Source: Brienomyrus brachyistius
Taxonomy: Eukaryota; Chordata; Actinopteri; Osteoglossiformes; Mormyridae
DNA: 64,000 nucleotides
Assembly: GCF_023856365.1 (NCBI RefSeq)
Contig: NC_064552.1
Span: forward strand, 1,171,811 to 1,235,810
Direction of reading: 5' to 3'
The notes below the pieces were generated by a model. The model worked only from the letters and a program-made list of their open reading frames with translations, was not told the origin of the DNA and ran no database searches. Numbering within the stretch: position 1 is the stretch's first letter; every line of letters begins with the position of its first letter. Position numbers and translations under genes: made by a program. Positions 46,193 to 60,030 of the stretch are shown one piece after another.

Positions 46193-47719
46193 AGAACCCG
46201 CAAGCCGCAATACATCAACATTAAATGGACTTGGAAAGCCAGGTGGCCGAGATGTTCGTAAGGATGCTGTTTCCCTCCAGGCCCTAAGGGGGCAGTGTTG
46301 GAGGGAGATGGCCCCATCTGAGATGTCTTCTGGTTTGCAGCCCCATCTTCCTAGCATGCACTTCTGGGCAGTGAGATAGTTACTGTTAGCTTAGCTTACC
46401 CACCCACCTCCATCAGCCACAGCCACCTACTTGTCCAGATAACCCTCTGCAGAGGGCCCGGTTAGCGAGGGGAGATTAGCTAGACTCTGGTATGGGCCCA
46501 CAGCACAGCAATGTCTTAAAAGCAACCTCTTGAGATCTTAAAAGTAGCATAAGCCTTCCTGTCACACAGAGCATGGACCTCTATGTCAGTTCTGAGTGAA
46601 CGTAAAACAGTCCATATTGTTCCCTGGATAAGAGACCCCCCCAGTGGTGATGTGGCCTGGGGAAATGGCCTCACAGTGATGTATCAGATCACTATTAACA
46701 TCTAGAGGAGGGCAGAACAGTAACCAGCATTGGAGTCCCTGGTACATACACACCCACAGATCGGGCCGCACCAGGCACGCGAAGCGATAAATGGTTTGGC
46801 GATTGGTTAAACGCTGGAATCAGACGGAATCAGCGAAGGTGTCCGGTCATCTGCTGAATGAGACAAAGTGATTCTGTAATGAATTAGCCGGATATTACCA
46901 GGCATGATGTGATTATATAAGCTGGGCTGTGTTACAGGCCATTTCATCAGCCTGTCTACCTCAGCTTGGTATGCACACTCTCTGGGCAAGCCGCAGCCTC
47001 AAGAGCGGACCGGAATCAGCTCATTGCAAGGGAGAGTGTCTGTACCTGCTCCCTTTCATGGTTTTCCTTTGCAGTCTGGGTTAGTGGTGGAACGATGCGG
47101 GGCAGCTTGGGTGCTGCTCATATGCGGTTCTGCTGGGCTGGGCAGTGCTCTGACTCGTGACTGCTGCTCACCTTGTTCTGCTGGCATACGGAACCCCACA
47201 ACGGCGAGCCTTTCTGGCCGACAAAGTGCTTGCTGTGATTCACCATGGCGGTGGTAATGCGATTCTGCAGGCTAAAATTATTCTGGAGCACAGTGGCCAG
47301 GAAAATAAAATAAAGCGTGTAATTGAGTTGTCATCAGGCTGCTCTTATCTACAAACTGCGGTGTGCTGGCCGCTCCTGGCGGGAGAGCGTGTGATGCTGG
47401 GGTCAGGGCGGCGGGGGTGGCGGCTCGCCTGATCGGCATTTGTGGAAATGGGGCTGTTTTAGCAAACCTGGGAGATAAGATGGGAGAGCACCTCTGCTCG
47501 CTGAAAGAGGCATGATTTAATGAAGGTGCACATTCACAGGATCTGGCTCAGCTTTTGACACAGCGGTCCAAAGTGTGTCTCTGATTTTTCAAATTGAACG
47601 TGGTACAATCTCCTCCTCCGGTGGCCACCCTGACTTCCCTCTGAGACAGGTTCTGTATGGTCTGTCATGCTGTGTTCCAAAGCCAAAAGCACAGTTGTAA
47701 AACAGGCACACTCAGTTCA
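46193..47719. other. Unique intergenic sequence
   Basis: No gene or array recognised over 1.5 kb; moderate GC at 46970-47420 with no coding family visible. Confidence 0.5.
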
Positions 47720-47985
47720 TGCATGCGCTTTGACTCATGCTGTTTCACATGGTGCCTTCTGCTTTGACTCCTGGCTTATGCTGTGGCTTGTGCTTTGACT
47801 CATGCTGTGGTTCATGTTGTCAATTGCTCTTTGACTCGTGCTATGACTTGCGGTTTGACTTGTGCTTTGGTTTGCTCTTTGACTCGTGCTGTGACTTGCA
47901 CTTTGACTCATGTTGTGAGTTGTTTTGTGACTTGCTTTGAATAATACTGTGGCTTATACTGTGACTCGGGTGTTGACTCGCCTGC
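47720..47985. repeat. Degenerate CTTTGACTCGTGCTGTGACTTG-type array
   Basis: Old, irregular repetition of gctttgactcatgctgtg and similar 15-base half-units. Confidence 0.75.
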
Positions 47986-48742
47986 CATCTCCTCTGGCCA
48001 CCAGCAAAAGATGCTCCAGCCCCCCATTCCTGACCCTATACCCGACATCCAGCCAGGCCCTGGTTCATCTGTGTTTTCGGGTGGGACAGCTTGCCATGTT
48101 GCCTGCATGGCCCTCATGGAAATGGTCCCCAAGCCATGCAGATGTTTCTTGGCATTGGTGGGTGGGGTTGAAGGACTCCCCCCTGTAGTGTGGCCAGCCA
48201 GACCTGAGAGGCAGGTTGGACTGTAACTGAATGCAAAAATCGTCCAAAAATTTTAGTCATGAACATTCATACAATGAGTGAGGCATTCAAATAGTGTACA
48301 AAACATTTATTAAATTTATTAAACATTCATTATAAGCTAAAACACCTAAATAATACATGTACGAATCTATGATGATTTCGTTTATTACTTTTGTTAAATA
48401 TTTAAAACCAGTTAAATATTGAAAACAATATAAATGTGAAAATGCAGTCTCTTTGAGGAAATGACCGACTTACCTTATGCTTTAATGTCAGCTTTCAGGG
48501 GTTTTCCTTCCTATAATGATCATGTACTTGATGTGTGTCCATTTGTTTCCCTTTGAACCTAAACTTCGAAGCTCTGAATTAGCTTGTCAATGGACACTGT
48601 ACAAATGAACTGGAAGATTAAATTAGCCACTTAACTATGGCTCTTACTTAACCACTCAGCCAAAGGTGTCACCTTGCAAGTCCTGATGGTACCTTTAACA
48701 TCTGGGACAAGAAGACTGTTTCATCTCAGTTCTTACCTAGTA
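47986..48742. other. Unique intergenic sequence
   Basis: No gene recognised; AT-rich at 48240-48440. Confidence 0.5.
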
Positions 48743-49065
48743 ACCTTTGTGTTTTAGTGTACCTGGTTCTGGGTTCCTGTGCTGTGTACCTTGTGTTTTA
48801 GTGTATCTGTGGCTCTGGGTTCCTGTGCTGTGTACCTTGTGTTTTAGTGTATCTGTGGCTCTGGGTTCCTGTGCTGTGTACCTTGTGTTTTAGTGTATCT
48901 GTGGCTCTGGGTTCCTGTGCTGTGTACCTTGTGTTTTAGTGTATCTGTGGCTCTGGGTTCCTGTGCTGTGTACCTTGTGTTTTAGTGTATCTGGTTCTCG
49001 GTCCCTGTGCTGTGTACCTTGTGTTTTAGTGTATCTGTGGTTCTGGCTACCTGTGCTGTATACTT
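48743..49065. repeat. 46-bp minisatellite, 7 copies
   Basis: Uniform units containing ttgtgttttagtgtatctg and ctgggttcctgtgctgtg. The outer units are more diverged than the four central ones. Confidence 0.93.
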
Positions 49066-49084
49066 CATTTTAATGTGCATGTGT

Positions 49085-49703
<619 letters not shown>

Positions 49704-49735
<32 letters not shown>
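49704..49735. repeat. Run of 32 C
   Basis: Uninterrupted poly-C (poly-G on the minus strand), a potential quadruplex/i-motif and a place where the assembled length may be unreliable. Confidence 0.95.
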
Positions 49736-49736
<1 letters not shown>

Positions 49737-50109
49737 CTTTGGGGTCTGAGTTGTAAGCTGTACCCTCTTCCCCCTCTCTCACGAGTAATCTTAGCTCCTT
49801 TGTCACAATTAGCCAGCCAGCCGTGTGTAGCCCTCTGCTGTTTGCATTGGACAGTACCAGTTAATCAAGGTGCTGTTTAAATAGATCTTTTTAATAAGCA
49901 CTCCCGTCATTTGTCACGGTGACTGCCGGTGTCGTACACTGTAATATCACAACAAGGTGGCACAGTGTATCATATCCCCCATTTATCTCTGTGACCTCGC
50001 CGCTCTGGTGCTGCTCGTTCGAGGTATACAGTCTCTCTCAAACTAAACTTAGAAGCTGATTCCACTCTGTGTGTGTTTCATTATGCTGTCCTACCCAGGG
50101 TTTAACCTC
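49736..50109. other. Unique spacer
   Basis: Nothing recognised. Confidence 0.45.
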
Positions 50110-50395
50110 ATGTAGGGAATCTGTTGTACCACTGGGACTCTGAGAGTCTGTGGTACTGTGGAGACTCCTAGAGAGTTTATGGTACTTTTGGGACTTTCAG
50201 AAAGTCTGTGGTACTGTGGAGACTCCTAGAGAGTTTATGGTACTTTTGGGACTCTCAGAGAGTCTGTGGCATAGTGGAACTCCTAGAGAGTCTGTGATAC
50301 AGTTGTGAAACTCAGAGAGTCTGGAACCGCGGGGACTTTCAGAGACTCTGTGGCATAATGGGGACTCCTAAAGTCTGTGGTACCGATGGGGAGCT
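50110..50395. repeat. About 58-bp diverged minisatellite, about 5 copies
   Basis: Built on gactcctagagagtttatgg and gggactctcagagagtctgt with considerable divergence. Confidence 0.8.
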
Positions 50396-50419
50396 GAGAA
50401 AGACTATAGTCTCAATGGG

Positions 50420-50690
50420 AGATGCCAGAATGATCATGCCAGGGCTACTGCACGGTCTGTCACACCAGCGCGGTGACACCAGTATGACCATGTCAGGGCT
50501 ACTGCACGGTCTGTCACACCAGCGCGGTGACACCAGTATGACCATGTCAGGGCTACTGCATGGTCTGTCACACCAACTGCGGTGACACCAGTATGACCAT
50601 GTCAGGGCTACTGCACGGTCTGTCACACCAGCGCAGTGACACCAGTATGACCATGTCAGGGCTACTGCACGGTCTGTCGTGCTGTCTGTG
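50420..50690. repeat. 54-bp minisatellite, 5 copies, next to a Tc1 fossil
   Basis: Uniform units containing gaccatgtcagggctactgc and cacggtctgtcacaccagcg. The last unit runs into the TG-rich leader of the transposase fossil at 50731. Confidence 0.92.
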
Positions 50691-50730
50691 TTGTGTGTCT
50701 GTGTGTGTGTCTGTGTGTGCCACACTATAC

Positions 50731-51860
<1,130 letters not shown>

Positions 51861-53860
51861 GTGGGTCACACAAAGTGTCCAACAGTAGCATTAAAAATCC
51901 CATATACTGGTTTCCGGTATGTTCTGTGTCATTTCCCATCTACCTCTTCTCCACCACTGTCCACTGTGACTAAAACAATCACATGATTTCCACTAATTTC
52001 CTCACTGAGTTTCACAGCCCCTTAAGCAAGCTGTCCCTCTCTCTTGTTCGTTTGCTATCGATTTGTAGAGAAGTTTTATGTTTCAATTCAGCAGAGAGTT
52101 GAAGGAGTTCACCATCTCCCTCCTTTGAAATTAAATCAAAGAAATGCAATTTATTATTTATGGAAATATGGCACTGCTCTCTGTCTAAAAAACAAACTTA
52201 GAAAACGTCCTTGATGCTGCCCTCTGCTTTCTTGGTTCTTTAAATGCCCGGCGTTCTCCTCCTTGTGTCCTAGGCAACCGGAGGACGATCACAGTAGCTT
52301 GTTTCATAGGTTATGCTTCACGAAAAGCAGACTAGCCTGCTGAATCCTTAACGTGGCTGGAGAGGATCCAGACAACAAACAAGCAAAAAACCTGAAAAGC
52401 CGCCAGTGTGGTAAGCGCCCTTATCATGACTGAGGCCTTGTGCAGTGCAGACAGTGATCCACCAACCCTCGCACAAGTCAAATTTGGCCTTATTCAGATT
52501 CCTCCCCCATACCATTCAGGTCATCTTATAGGAAAAAACAAATAAGCCAAAAATACACTAGTAATACATACTACGCAACTTGTACTAAATGGATTAAAAG
52601 ATGAAGTGTAAATTTACTTACAAGTGTATGTCACCTTTTTGCGTTCGCGCTTCCGTAAACCCTGTGCATTTTGTTTTTGCGTAGGTTTTAGGTTAAGTCC
52701 AGGGCTGTTCCCGTCAGCAGGAGCCAGGATCTTACTTACAGGGGTCGAACTGAAACCCAAAAGCTTGGCTTTTCAGGATCACTCTATTGCGAATGGGGGA
52801 AGGGGGCATTCAGTGAGCAAGGTCCTGCTAATGGGCTCACCCCCGCATTTGGAGAGGATGAAAGAATCGTCCAGCTCAGTGTCGGCTTCCTCTCTGCTCG
52901 CCCTGTCTGCTGTCCCCCTTCGGCAGGTGCCCCGTCAATAGGCACCCCGCACACTGGCTTCGGCAAATGGCCTGGCCTTCCCGGATCAGGGCTCAACCAT
53001 GGCCAAAGGCCACACATGACCACCTGTGGAGACTCGCAGAACTGTTTCCATAGTGACAGCAGAGTATATCCGGGAGTGTAAGACGGGGCCGGGAATCAGC
53101 CAATATAATTTAGGTATTAGTGAAATAACACTGTCCGGTGTTATTGACTGGTTCCAGTGGCCGCTGGCTGCACCAGTGCCCACCAGCCTCAGAAATGGGC
53201 TGTGAGGCCGAAATTACAGCAACAAAGCAGGGCAGCTTCAGCTCTGTGATTAATGACATTTCAGTGTGAGCTGTTAAGACCCCGGTGTTTGCTAATGTTG
53301 TATTTGGCATTAGATCGTAATATATACCGTGTGTTTATTTTGAAAAATAAGTAGGTTTCACGAGCTGCCAAAGACTCAACGTGTTTTGACTTGAGGCTGC
53401 GGTTCTGATAGACTGAGACGTTATGTCCCATCGGGCCAGTGTGAGGCAGGGAGGCGGGAGGAAGCCTGCTCTACGGGACACGTCTGCTCGACCTCTGCCT
53501 CATGCTCTCACACCTTCTCTCTGTGGCTTGTACAGACGACACAGCCAGAGCCGTAAGCCGCCCTCTGCTCCCCCCCCCCAGAAAGCTGGGGGAGTTTTCA
53601 TCTCCACCTCTTTGTCCGTTACTGGCTTTTTTCATGTTGGCTTTGAAATTGCATAGCATTCATTTCTTCCAAGGATATCTGTAATGCCGTTGCTAACGTT
53701 CATTGTGTCGAGTCCGCTAGTCGCTATGTCAAGCGCTTGAGGGTGTCTGTGTTGGGAAGGACATTACTCGCAGTATAAAAAAAAGTTACATTTCCTTTTT
53801 CCCACCTGATCCCACATCACCCAGTCATCTTTTCTACTGGCTTTTACCCGCACAGAGGTC
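51861..53860. other. Unique intergenic sequence
   Basis: No gene or array recognised. Several open frames (for example 52624-52941, 52784-53023) show no domain. Confidence 0.45.
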
Positions 53861-54070
53861 TGCGTATGGACAAAGTGAGCAAGAGGTGCTTAGTAGCATG
53901 GAGAGAGGGTAAATGGAGTTGAGTAATGAAGTAATGAAGGACAGAGCCCAGTTGGGAAGGGAGTAAAGCAGTGTAGTACAGAGTAGGAAGAGTGAAGCGC
54001 AGTGGAGAGGAGTAAAGCAGTAGTAAGAAGTGCAGTACTTAGTAAATCAGAGCTGGCCAAGGTAAATTCT
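53861..54070. repeat. Weak degenerate purine-rich repetition
   Basis: Loose copies of gagtaaagcagt and agtagtaagaag motifs; probably an old decayed array. Confidence 0.4.
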
Positions 54071-57000
54071 AGCAGAGCATTATCGGGAGTAGCAATGTAG
54101 GAAGTATATAACTGCTCAGAGCAAGGCGACTAAAGATCCTTACTGAGTGAATCAAAATGCAGCTTGTTGGAGCTGAGTAATGCTGGGTGGTGCCATGCAC
54201 AGTACTGTGAGTAGGGCAGGGTGGAGCCGGGGAACATACAGTATGAGTTATTTTCCTCATCAAGTAAAAGGCCAAAACTAATTCTATGAATTTTGTCACT
54301 TGGGGACACCAGGCTCCGCCCAGAGGGCACAGCTCACTGCGACAGCCACAAGGCGCATGCCGAGGCCTCGCTGCAGCTCATTTCCCAGATTTAATTACTG
54401 TGGAAGCCACTGATTCCCTGTCATGGCCGTTTCCGGCTGCGAGTGGCCCGCCTTACTCCCGTCTGCTGGCTTTGTATGAATTCCGCGCCTTCGGGGGTTT
54501 TGGGCATGGGGCCAAGGGGGGTGCACTTGTGCAGCCCTCACGCCTTCAGAGGTGTCCTCACCGGCCGCATCAGGATTACTCCTCCGGAACCTTCCAAACA
54601 TGTAGACAGAACCGCGGACCGGAGCCGCTGCTTTCTCGGCCAGTGCTGGCATAGCCATCAGCTGAAATCACAATTTATGAATGTTATTAGAATGGAAAGT
54701 GTTTCTTGAATATAAACAGGCTATTGAAACAAGCTCCAGTTGATACCAATTAGGTGGCTGAAGCATGTAATTGATTTTTAGCCCAGTGACTCTGCATCCG
54801 GCGCCTCTGGCGTCCGGTGCCTGCAGCCTTTCCGAGCCAGCCGACCCACGAGGCACGCCATGTTCTCGCACTTTCTCATAGAAACGCTGGGTGATTCTGC
54901 GTGCCAGAGAGCCCGCTTGAGCAGAATCACACTCACAGATGACCTAGCCAGAGAAGAGTATGAAAACATTTCCGGGAGCCTGCTGATTTGGTGATGACTA
55001 GGTTGTTATAATCCTGTTATTTAGCTAATGCCATGGCACAAAGTGCATCAGAATTTTACCAACGTATAAAAGGTTCTTTTTTAATAATTCAAGTAATGAG
55101 GTTTGTGGACTTGAGCCAAATCCCTTAGTTTGGGCCATGACCTGGAAACCTGCAGGTTGTGACTTCAGGATGCATGTCTGTGTTCACCTGCTGTCTGTAG
55201 AATTATATGCATCCACAGATTCAACATTCTGTAACTCTTCTCTTGCAAACAAGAAATGAAGAAGCAAGTGGACATTACTAGGAAGGTAGCTATCGACCCA
55301 AAGCCCACCCCAGGGGTGAGAGACACGCAAGGTGGGAGGGGTTCTTGTCAGGGATAGGCTGGATTTTGGCCACAATGCCGAGGGAAGAAGGGTGTTTCAG
55401 ATTCACGGAATACGTTCTGTCTGACAGAATGATTAAGGGCCGAGGCTCAGACAGACCCGGGGGATTGTGGGACATGGGGAGCTAAGGGCCGGGCGGAGTT
55501 AAAGGTCACTGTGCAGTGATGAAGGGGCATATGAGGACTGACATTTGCCTGAGGGACTCAGATTAGCAGGCGTATGGAGTGAGAGCTTTTTGCTGATAGA
55601 CATTTGAATAATGATATGGGAAGGGAATGTGCCCGCTATGGTGGGGAGGTGTTAATGCTTAACATCGGGTTCGAGCTGAAACCAGCCTCCTCTTCAAGGA
55701 GCTGTGCTGTGCCAAGGCACCTATCCGGGCATTGATTGCCAAGACCGCAATAGCATCCAATAGCCTCTTTAAGTACGGGGAAAAAGACACTGAAAAACTA
55801 AATTTAGGGAAAGTGGTGCATCAGAAAATTGAAAAAAAAAAATAATCAAATGGAGGAATGGAAATGGAAGCACATCATAACTGCCAGTTGCAGTGAGGCT
55901 ACAGCTACCAAAACAGGAAGTGCTGACACGCCAAGCACTGTTACAGACGGGCAGAGGTGGAAATTTCAGGTCCAGGAAGTAAAACTCCTGGATTTTGTTT
56001 CAACCAACCATTTGAGCATAAAGAGTCACAGACACAGAGGACTCAGCTGTTTAGTTAAAGCAAAAACTTGGACTGGATTTTTTCTTTCGGGGCCTGAAAT
56101 TTCTACCTCTGCAGACGGGCAATTACTGGACAGCTATACGAGGTCCTCTCACTGGGGCACAGCAAATCCGACTCTGCCATGTGTGGTCGTCCCTCTGTCT
56201 CTATGTACTGTCACATAAAATATTTTCTAAATTGTCATATGGGTTGCAGACAATTAGACTCAAAGAGATAAGACACAAAATTGTGAAGATAAATCTGACA
56301 CTGCGATCACGCATTTTCCTCCCCCTTGAGTGTGTTATCGCAAATCATTTAAAGAATTGGCTCCCAATTCAGGCTTCCTTCTTATCTTAATTAGCATTAA
56401 TAATGTGATCAGTCTGTCACCACTCGTTAGTGTAAAGTTTCTGCATGCAAGGGCTCGAGACGTTTGTTTTGACAGATTCACACATTTCATTACGTCAGTA
56501 ACTAGAATCGCATGTAAAACTGTCAGCCACGAAACGCTTCATCAAACCTTCATCAAGCATCCTTTATGGAGGTTATGGTGAAACATAGCTCCTGGTTTAT
56601 CACAGAAGATGTTTGCCTCTGCTGACAGGCATCGGTGTGAGCTGTGCAATGGTGCTGGAGATGGATCTAGCCTGGAGGGAGCACAGTACTGGCCCGAGGA
56701 CTGGGCCTTGGGGTACGCGTTTGGCAGCTCAGAGCACGGAAGTGAAAGGTCTCGACATCACTTGATGGAAGTCCAGATGCGGTGGTGTGTTTTATTTCCA
56801 CATTTCGTCTAATCAGGCCCTATGGAATACTCTCCTAATACTCACTGGAGAAATCAAATGTTTATTTTTGCTAGTTATTAAGGCCCAGGACTGAAAGTGT
56901 TGTTGTCTTAATCTGTCTTCAGCTAGAGATCTACAGAGGAAGCAGAGCTGTTAAACAACTTTGTAAAGGCTGACACAGCTCATCCATGCTGTCAGGATGG

Positions 57001-57104
57001 GCTCAGCTGCTCTGGTTTGTGAAGTAACAATGGGGTTCTTCTTTCCACTACATTCAGCTACGGAAGAACCCAGAGGAACATCCATCAGCACGCAGCGGAG
57101 TGCC
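54071..57104. other. Unique intergenic sequence, repeat-poor
   Basis: No gene recognised. With 51861-53860 this makes about 5 kb without a clear array, the second longest such stretch. Bases 54290-54640 are GC-rich with CpGs. Confidence 0.45.
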
Positions 57105-57236
57105 ATCCTGTGGGTATCTTGCTTGTCCTATGCATGTCTTGCTTGTCCTGCAGCCCCTGTCCTGTGCATGTCTCGCTTGTCCTGCAGCCCCTGTCCTGCG
57201 CATGTCTCGCTTGTCCTGCAGCCCCTGTCCTGCGCA
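57105..57236. repeat. 34-bp minisatellite, left part
   Basis: Units contain catgtctcgcttgtcctgca and gcccctgtcctgcg. The array is interrupted by a miniature transposon and resumes at 57382. Confidence 0.93.
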
Positions 57237-57389
57237 CAGGGGCGCTGCTAAGGATTTTGGGCCTCATGAAAAGAATCTTGACAGGGCCCCCAACACAGTT
57301 TATTGGGGGCTTCTCTGGGCCCCCTCTCAGTCATGGGCCCTGAGAATCGTCATCGTTTACCCCCCCTTTACAGCGCCCCTGCCTGCGCA
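57229..57389. mobile_element. 145-bp hAT-type miniature element inside a minisatellite
   Basis: The element is 57237-57381. Its ends are perfect 11-base inverted repeats, caggggcgctg and cagcgcccctg. It is flanked by identical 8-mers cctgcgca at 57229-57236 and 57382-57389. CAGGG ends plus an 8-bp target duplication are the signature of hAT transposons; at this size it is a non-autonomous miniature element. The target 8-mer is also part of the array unit, so removing the element restores a normal unit. Confidence 0.88.
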
Positions 57390-57845
57390 TGTTTCGCTTG
57401 TCCTGCAGCCCCTGTCCTGCGCATGTCTCGCTTGTCCTGCAGCCCCTGTCCTACGCATGTCTCATTTCTCCTGCAGCCCCTGTCCTGCGCATGTCTAGGT
57501 TGTCCTGCGCATGTCTCGCTTGTCCTGCAGCCCCTGTCCTACGCATGTCTCGCTTGTCCTGCAGCCACTGTCCTGCGCATGTCTTGTTTGTCCTTCGCAT
57601 GTCTAGGTTGTCCTGCTCATGTCTTGCTTGTCCTGCAGCCCCTGTCCTGCACATGTCTCGCTTGTCCTGCAGCCCCTGTCCTGCACATGTCTTGTTTGTC
57701 CTGCAGCCACTGTTCTGCGCATGTCTTGCTTGTCCTGCAGCCACTGTCCTGCGCATGTCTTGTTTGTCCTTCGCATGTCTACGTTGTACTGCTCATGTCT
57801 TGCTTGTCCTGCAGCCCCTGTCCTGCGCATGTCTCACTTGTCGTG
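57382..57845. repeat. 34-bp minisatellite, right part
   Basis: About 13 units of the same repeat, with shorter 21-base units (gcatgtctaggttgtcctgc type) mixed in. A block containing cttcgcatgtcta recurs at about 57593 and 57769, suggesting local block duplication. Cys/Leu/Ser open frames are artefacts. Confidence 0.93.
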
Positions 57846-58159
57846 TTGCTTTGGAGCAACATCCAACTCTCTGTAGAAGGGGAGATGGTCTTTTGCAGGC
57901 TGGGGCGGAGAATCCAACATGAGGCCCCTGTAAATCTCACATACCCAAAGGCTATAAAAGGAGCCTGTTTCATGGCTAAAACTTTACAGCATCCATAACA
58001 CGCTGCACTGCAGGCTCCTTACATGTTAAATTAATGGTGGTATAAATTAACCCACACAGGCATGTCAATGATACTCTTTAATAGCTTTTAGTGATGTTCA
58101 TCAGCAGGAAAATAAAACTAGAAAACAAGGGATTAGAGGTTTAGGAATCGAAGAAAGTG
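57846..58159. other. Unique spacer
   Basis: Nothing recognised. Confidence 0.4.
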
Positions 58160-58355
58160 GAGAGTGGGCCGGGGAATAGGCTGGGGGGTGGGTCTGGGAG
58201 TGGGCTGGGGGTTGGGAGTGGGCTGGGAGTGGGGAGTGGGCTGAGGGTTGGGAGTGGGCTGGGAGTGGGGAGTGGGCTGGGGGTTGGGAGTGGGCTGGGA
58301 ATGGGGAGTGGGCTGGGGGTTGGGAGTGGGCTGGGAGTGGGGAGTGGGCTCTCAT
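58160..58355 (+). repeat. 36-bp G-rich minisatellite, about 5 copies
   Basis: Units contain gggctgggagtggggagt and gggctgggggttgggagt. Dense GGG runs give high quadruplex potential on the plus strand. Open frames (Gly/Val or Pro/Ser/His repeats) are artefacts. Confidence 0.92.
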
Positions 58356-58569
58356 CATTGCGCCATTTCTGAGTGTCAGCTCTTTCCTCTGCCCGCTTGT
58401 GTGTGTGAGTGTGAGACCCTCCCCCGCCACCACCGAGCCCAGCTTCGGCACCCAGCATCCCATCGCAGCCAACTGGGCCTGAAACCTGGCCTGGGTGACA
58501 GTGACTGCCCTGTTCCTGCACATCAGAGCACGCTAAGCAGAGTATAAAGCTCATACCTGCCAAAAGAAG
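58356..58569. other. Unique spacer
   Basis: Nothing recognised. Confidence 0.4.
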
Positions 58570-58700
58570 ACTTTAAATGCATTTAGTGGGTGCTTGTCTG
58601 CAAAGGGACAGACAGTATTATCCTGTTGACACTGGGATTTGGACCAGAGATTGTCTGATCACAGACGTAGCATTCTAGACCACTGAGCCGCACAATATCA
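58570..58700 (-). mobile_element. tRNA-derived SINE, minus strand, shortened
   Basis: On the minus strand the A-box-like tgcggctcagtggtcta and B-box-like tggtccaaatcccag are followed by a 3' end matching the aagcacccactaaatgcat type tail of fish V-SINEs. Confidence 0.65.
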
Positions 58701-58984
58701 CCAAAAAGGCATTGCTGGGATTTAGTTCCCAGGATCGCCTCTTTATGCACTTTAACCAACTAAACTACATCATCACATATAGGGCATCAAAGAGCAGCCA
58801 CACACTTGAAATAAATTGCCATGAGTTTATGACAGATTTAAGCTATCTGGCTTCCCTTTGCACGAAACATCATTTTTCATTTTAATGTTAAAGATTCTAA
58901 TATTACAACATGTGAAACATAGGGAGTACCAAAGCACCCCTTGTATAAATATTTTAACTGATCAGGCAGAAGGACACCCCAATC
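58701..58984. other. Unique spacer
   Basis: Nothing recognised. Confidence 0.4.
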
Positions 58985-60030
58985 AGGAAGCCAGTCTATC
59001 ATAGGACACAAGGCGAGGGGGACTCGCTAAACAGGAAACCTGTCAGTAGCAGGGTACAAAGCAGGGGGACACCCCAAACAGGAAGCTTGTCAGTAGCAGG
59101 GTACAAAGCAGGGGGACACCCCAAATAGGAAGCCTCTCAATAACAGGGTACAAAGCAGGGGGACACCCCAAACAGGAAGCCTGTCAATAATAGGGTACAA
59201 AGCAGGGGGACACCCCAAACAGGAAGCCTGTCAATAATAGGGTACAAAGCAGGGGGACACCTCAAACAGGAAGCCTGTCAGTAGCAGGGTACAAAGCAGG
59301 GGGACACCTCAAACAGGAAGCCTGTCAGTAGCAGGGTACAAAGCAGGGGGACACCCCAAATAGGAAGCCTCTCAATAACAGGGTACAAAGCAGGGGGACA
59401 CCCCAAACAGGAAGCCTGTCAATAATAGGGTACAAAGCAGGGGGATACCCCAAACAGGAAGCCTGTCAATAATAGGGTACAAAGCAGGGGGACACCTCAA
59501 ACAGGAAGCCTGTCAATAATAGGGTACAAAGCAGGGGGACACCTCAAACAGGAAGCCTGTCAGTAGCAGGGTACAAAGCAGGGGGACACCTCAAACAGGA
59601 AGCCTGTCAGTAGCAGGGTACAAAGCAGGGGGACACCTCAAACAGGAAACCTGTCAGTAGCAGGGTACAAACAGGGGGACACCTCAAACAGGAAGCCTGT
59701 CAGTAGCAGGGTACAAAGCAGGGGGACACCTCAAACAGGAAACCTGTCAGTAGCAGGGTACAAAGCAGGGGGACACCTCAAACAGGAAACCTGTCAGTAG
59801 CAGGGTACAAAGCAGGGGGACACCTCAAACCGGAAGCCTGTCAGTAGCAGGGTACAAAGCAGGGGGACATCTCAAACCGGAAGCCTGTCAGTAGCAGGGT
59901 GCAAAGCAGGGGGACTCCTCAAACAGGAAACCTGTCAGTAGCAGGGTACAAAGCAGGGGGACACCTCAAACCGGAAGCCTGTCAGTAGCAGGGTACAAAG
60001 CAGGGGGACACCCTGAATGGGAAGCCTGTC
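58985..60030. repeat. 47-bp minisatellite, about 22 copies
   Basis: Uniform units containing agcagggtacaaagcagggg and aaacaggaagcctgtcag. Variant types (acacccc/acacctc, aataatag/agtagcag, aggaaac/ccggaag) come in blocks; the left half is mostly the first type of each pair and the right half the second. Confidence 0.95.

Noticed and set aside
57303..57998. 231-residue Cys/Leu/Ala-rich frame
   Set aside because: It crosses both the 34-bp array and part of the hAT miniature element, which a real gene would not do.
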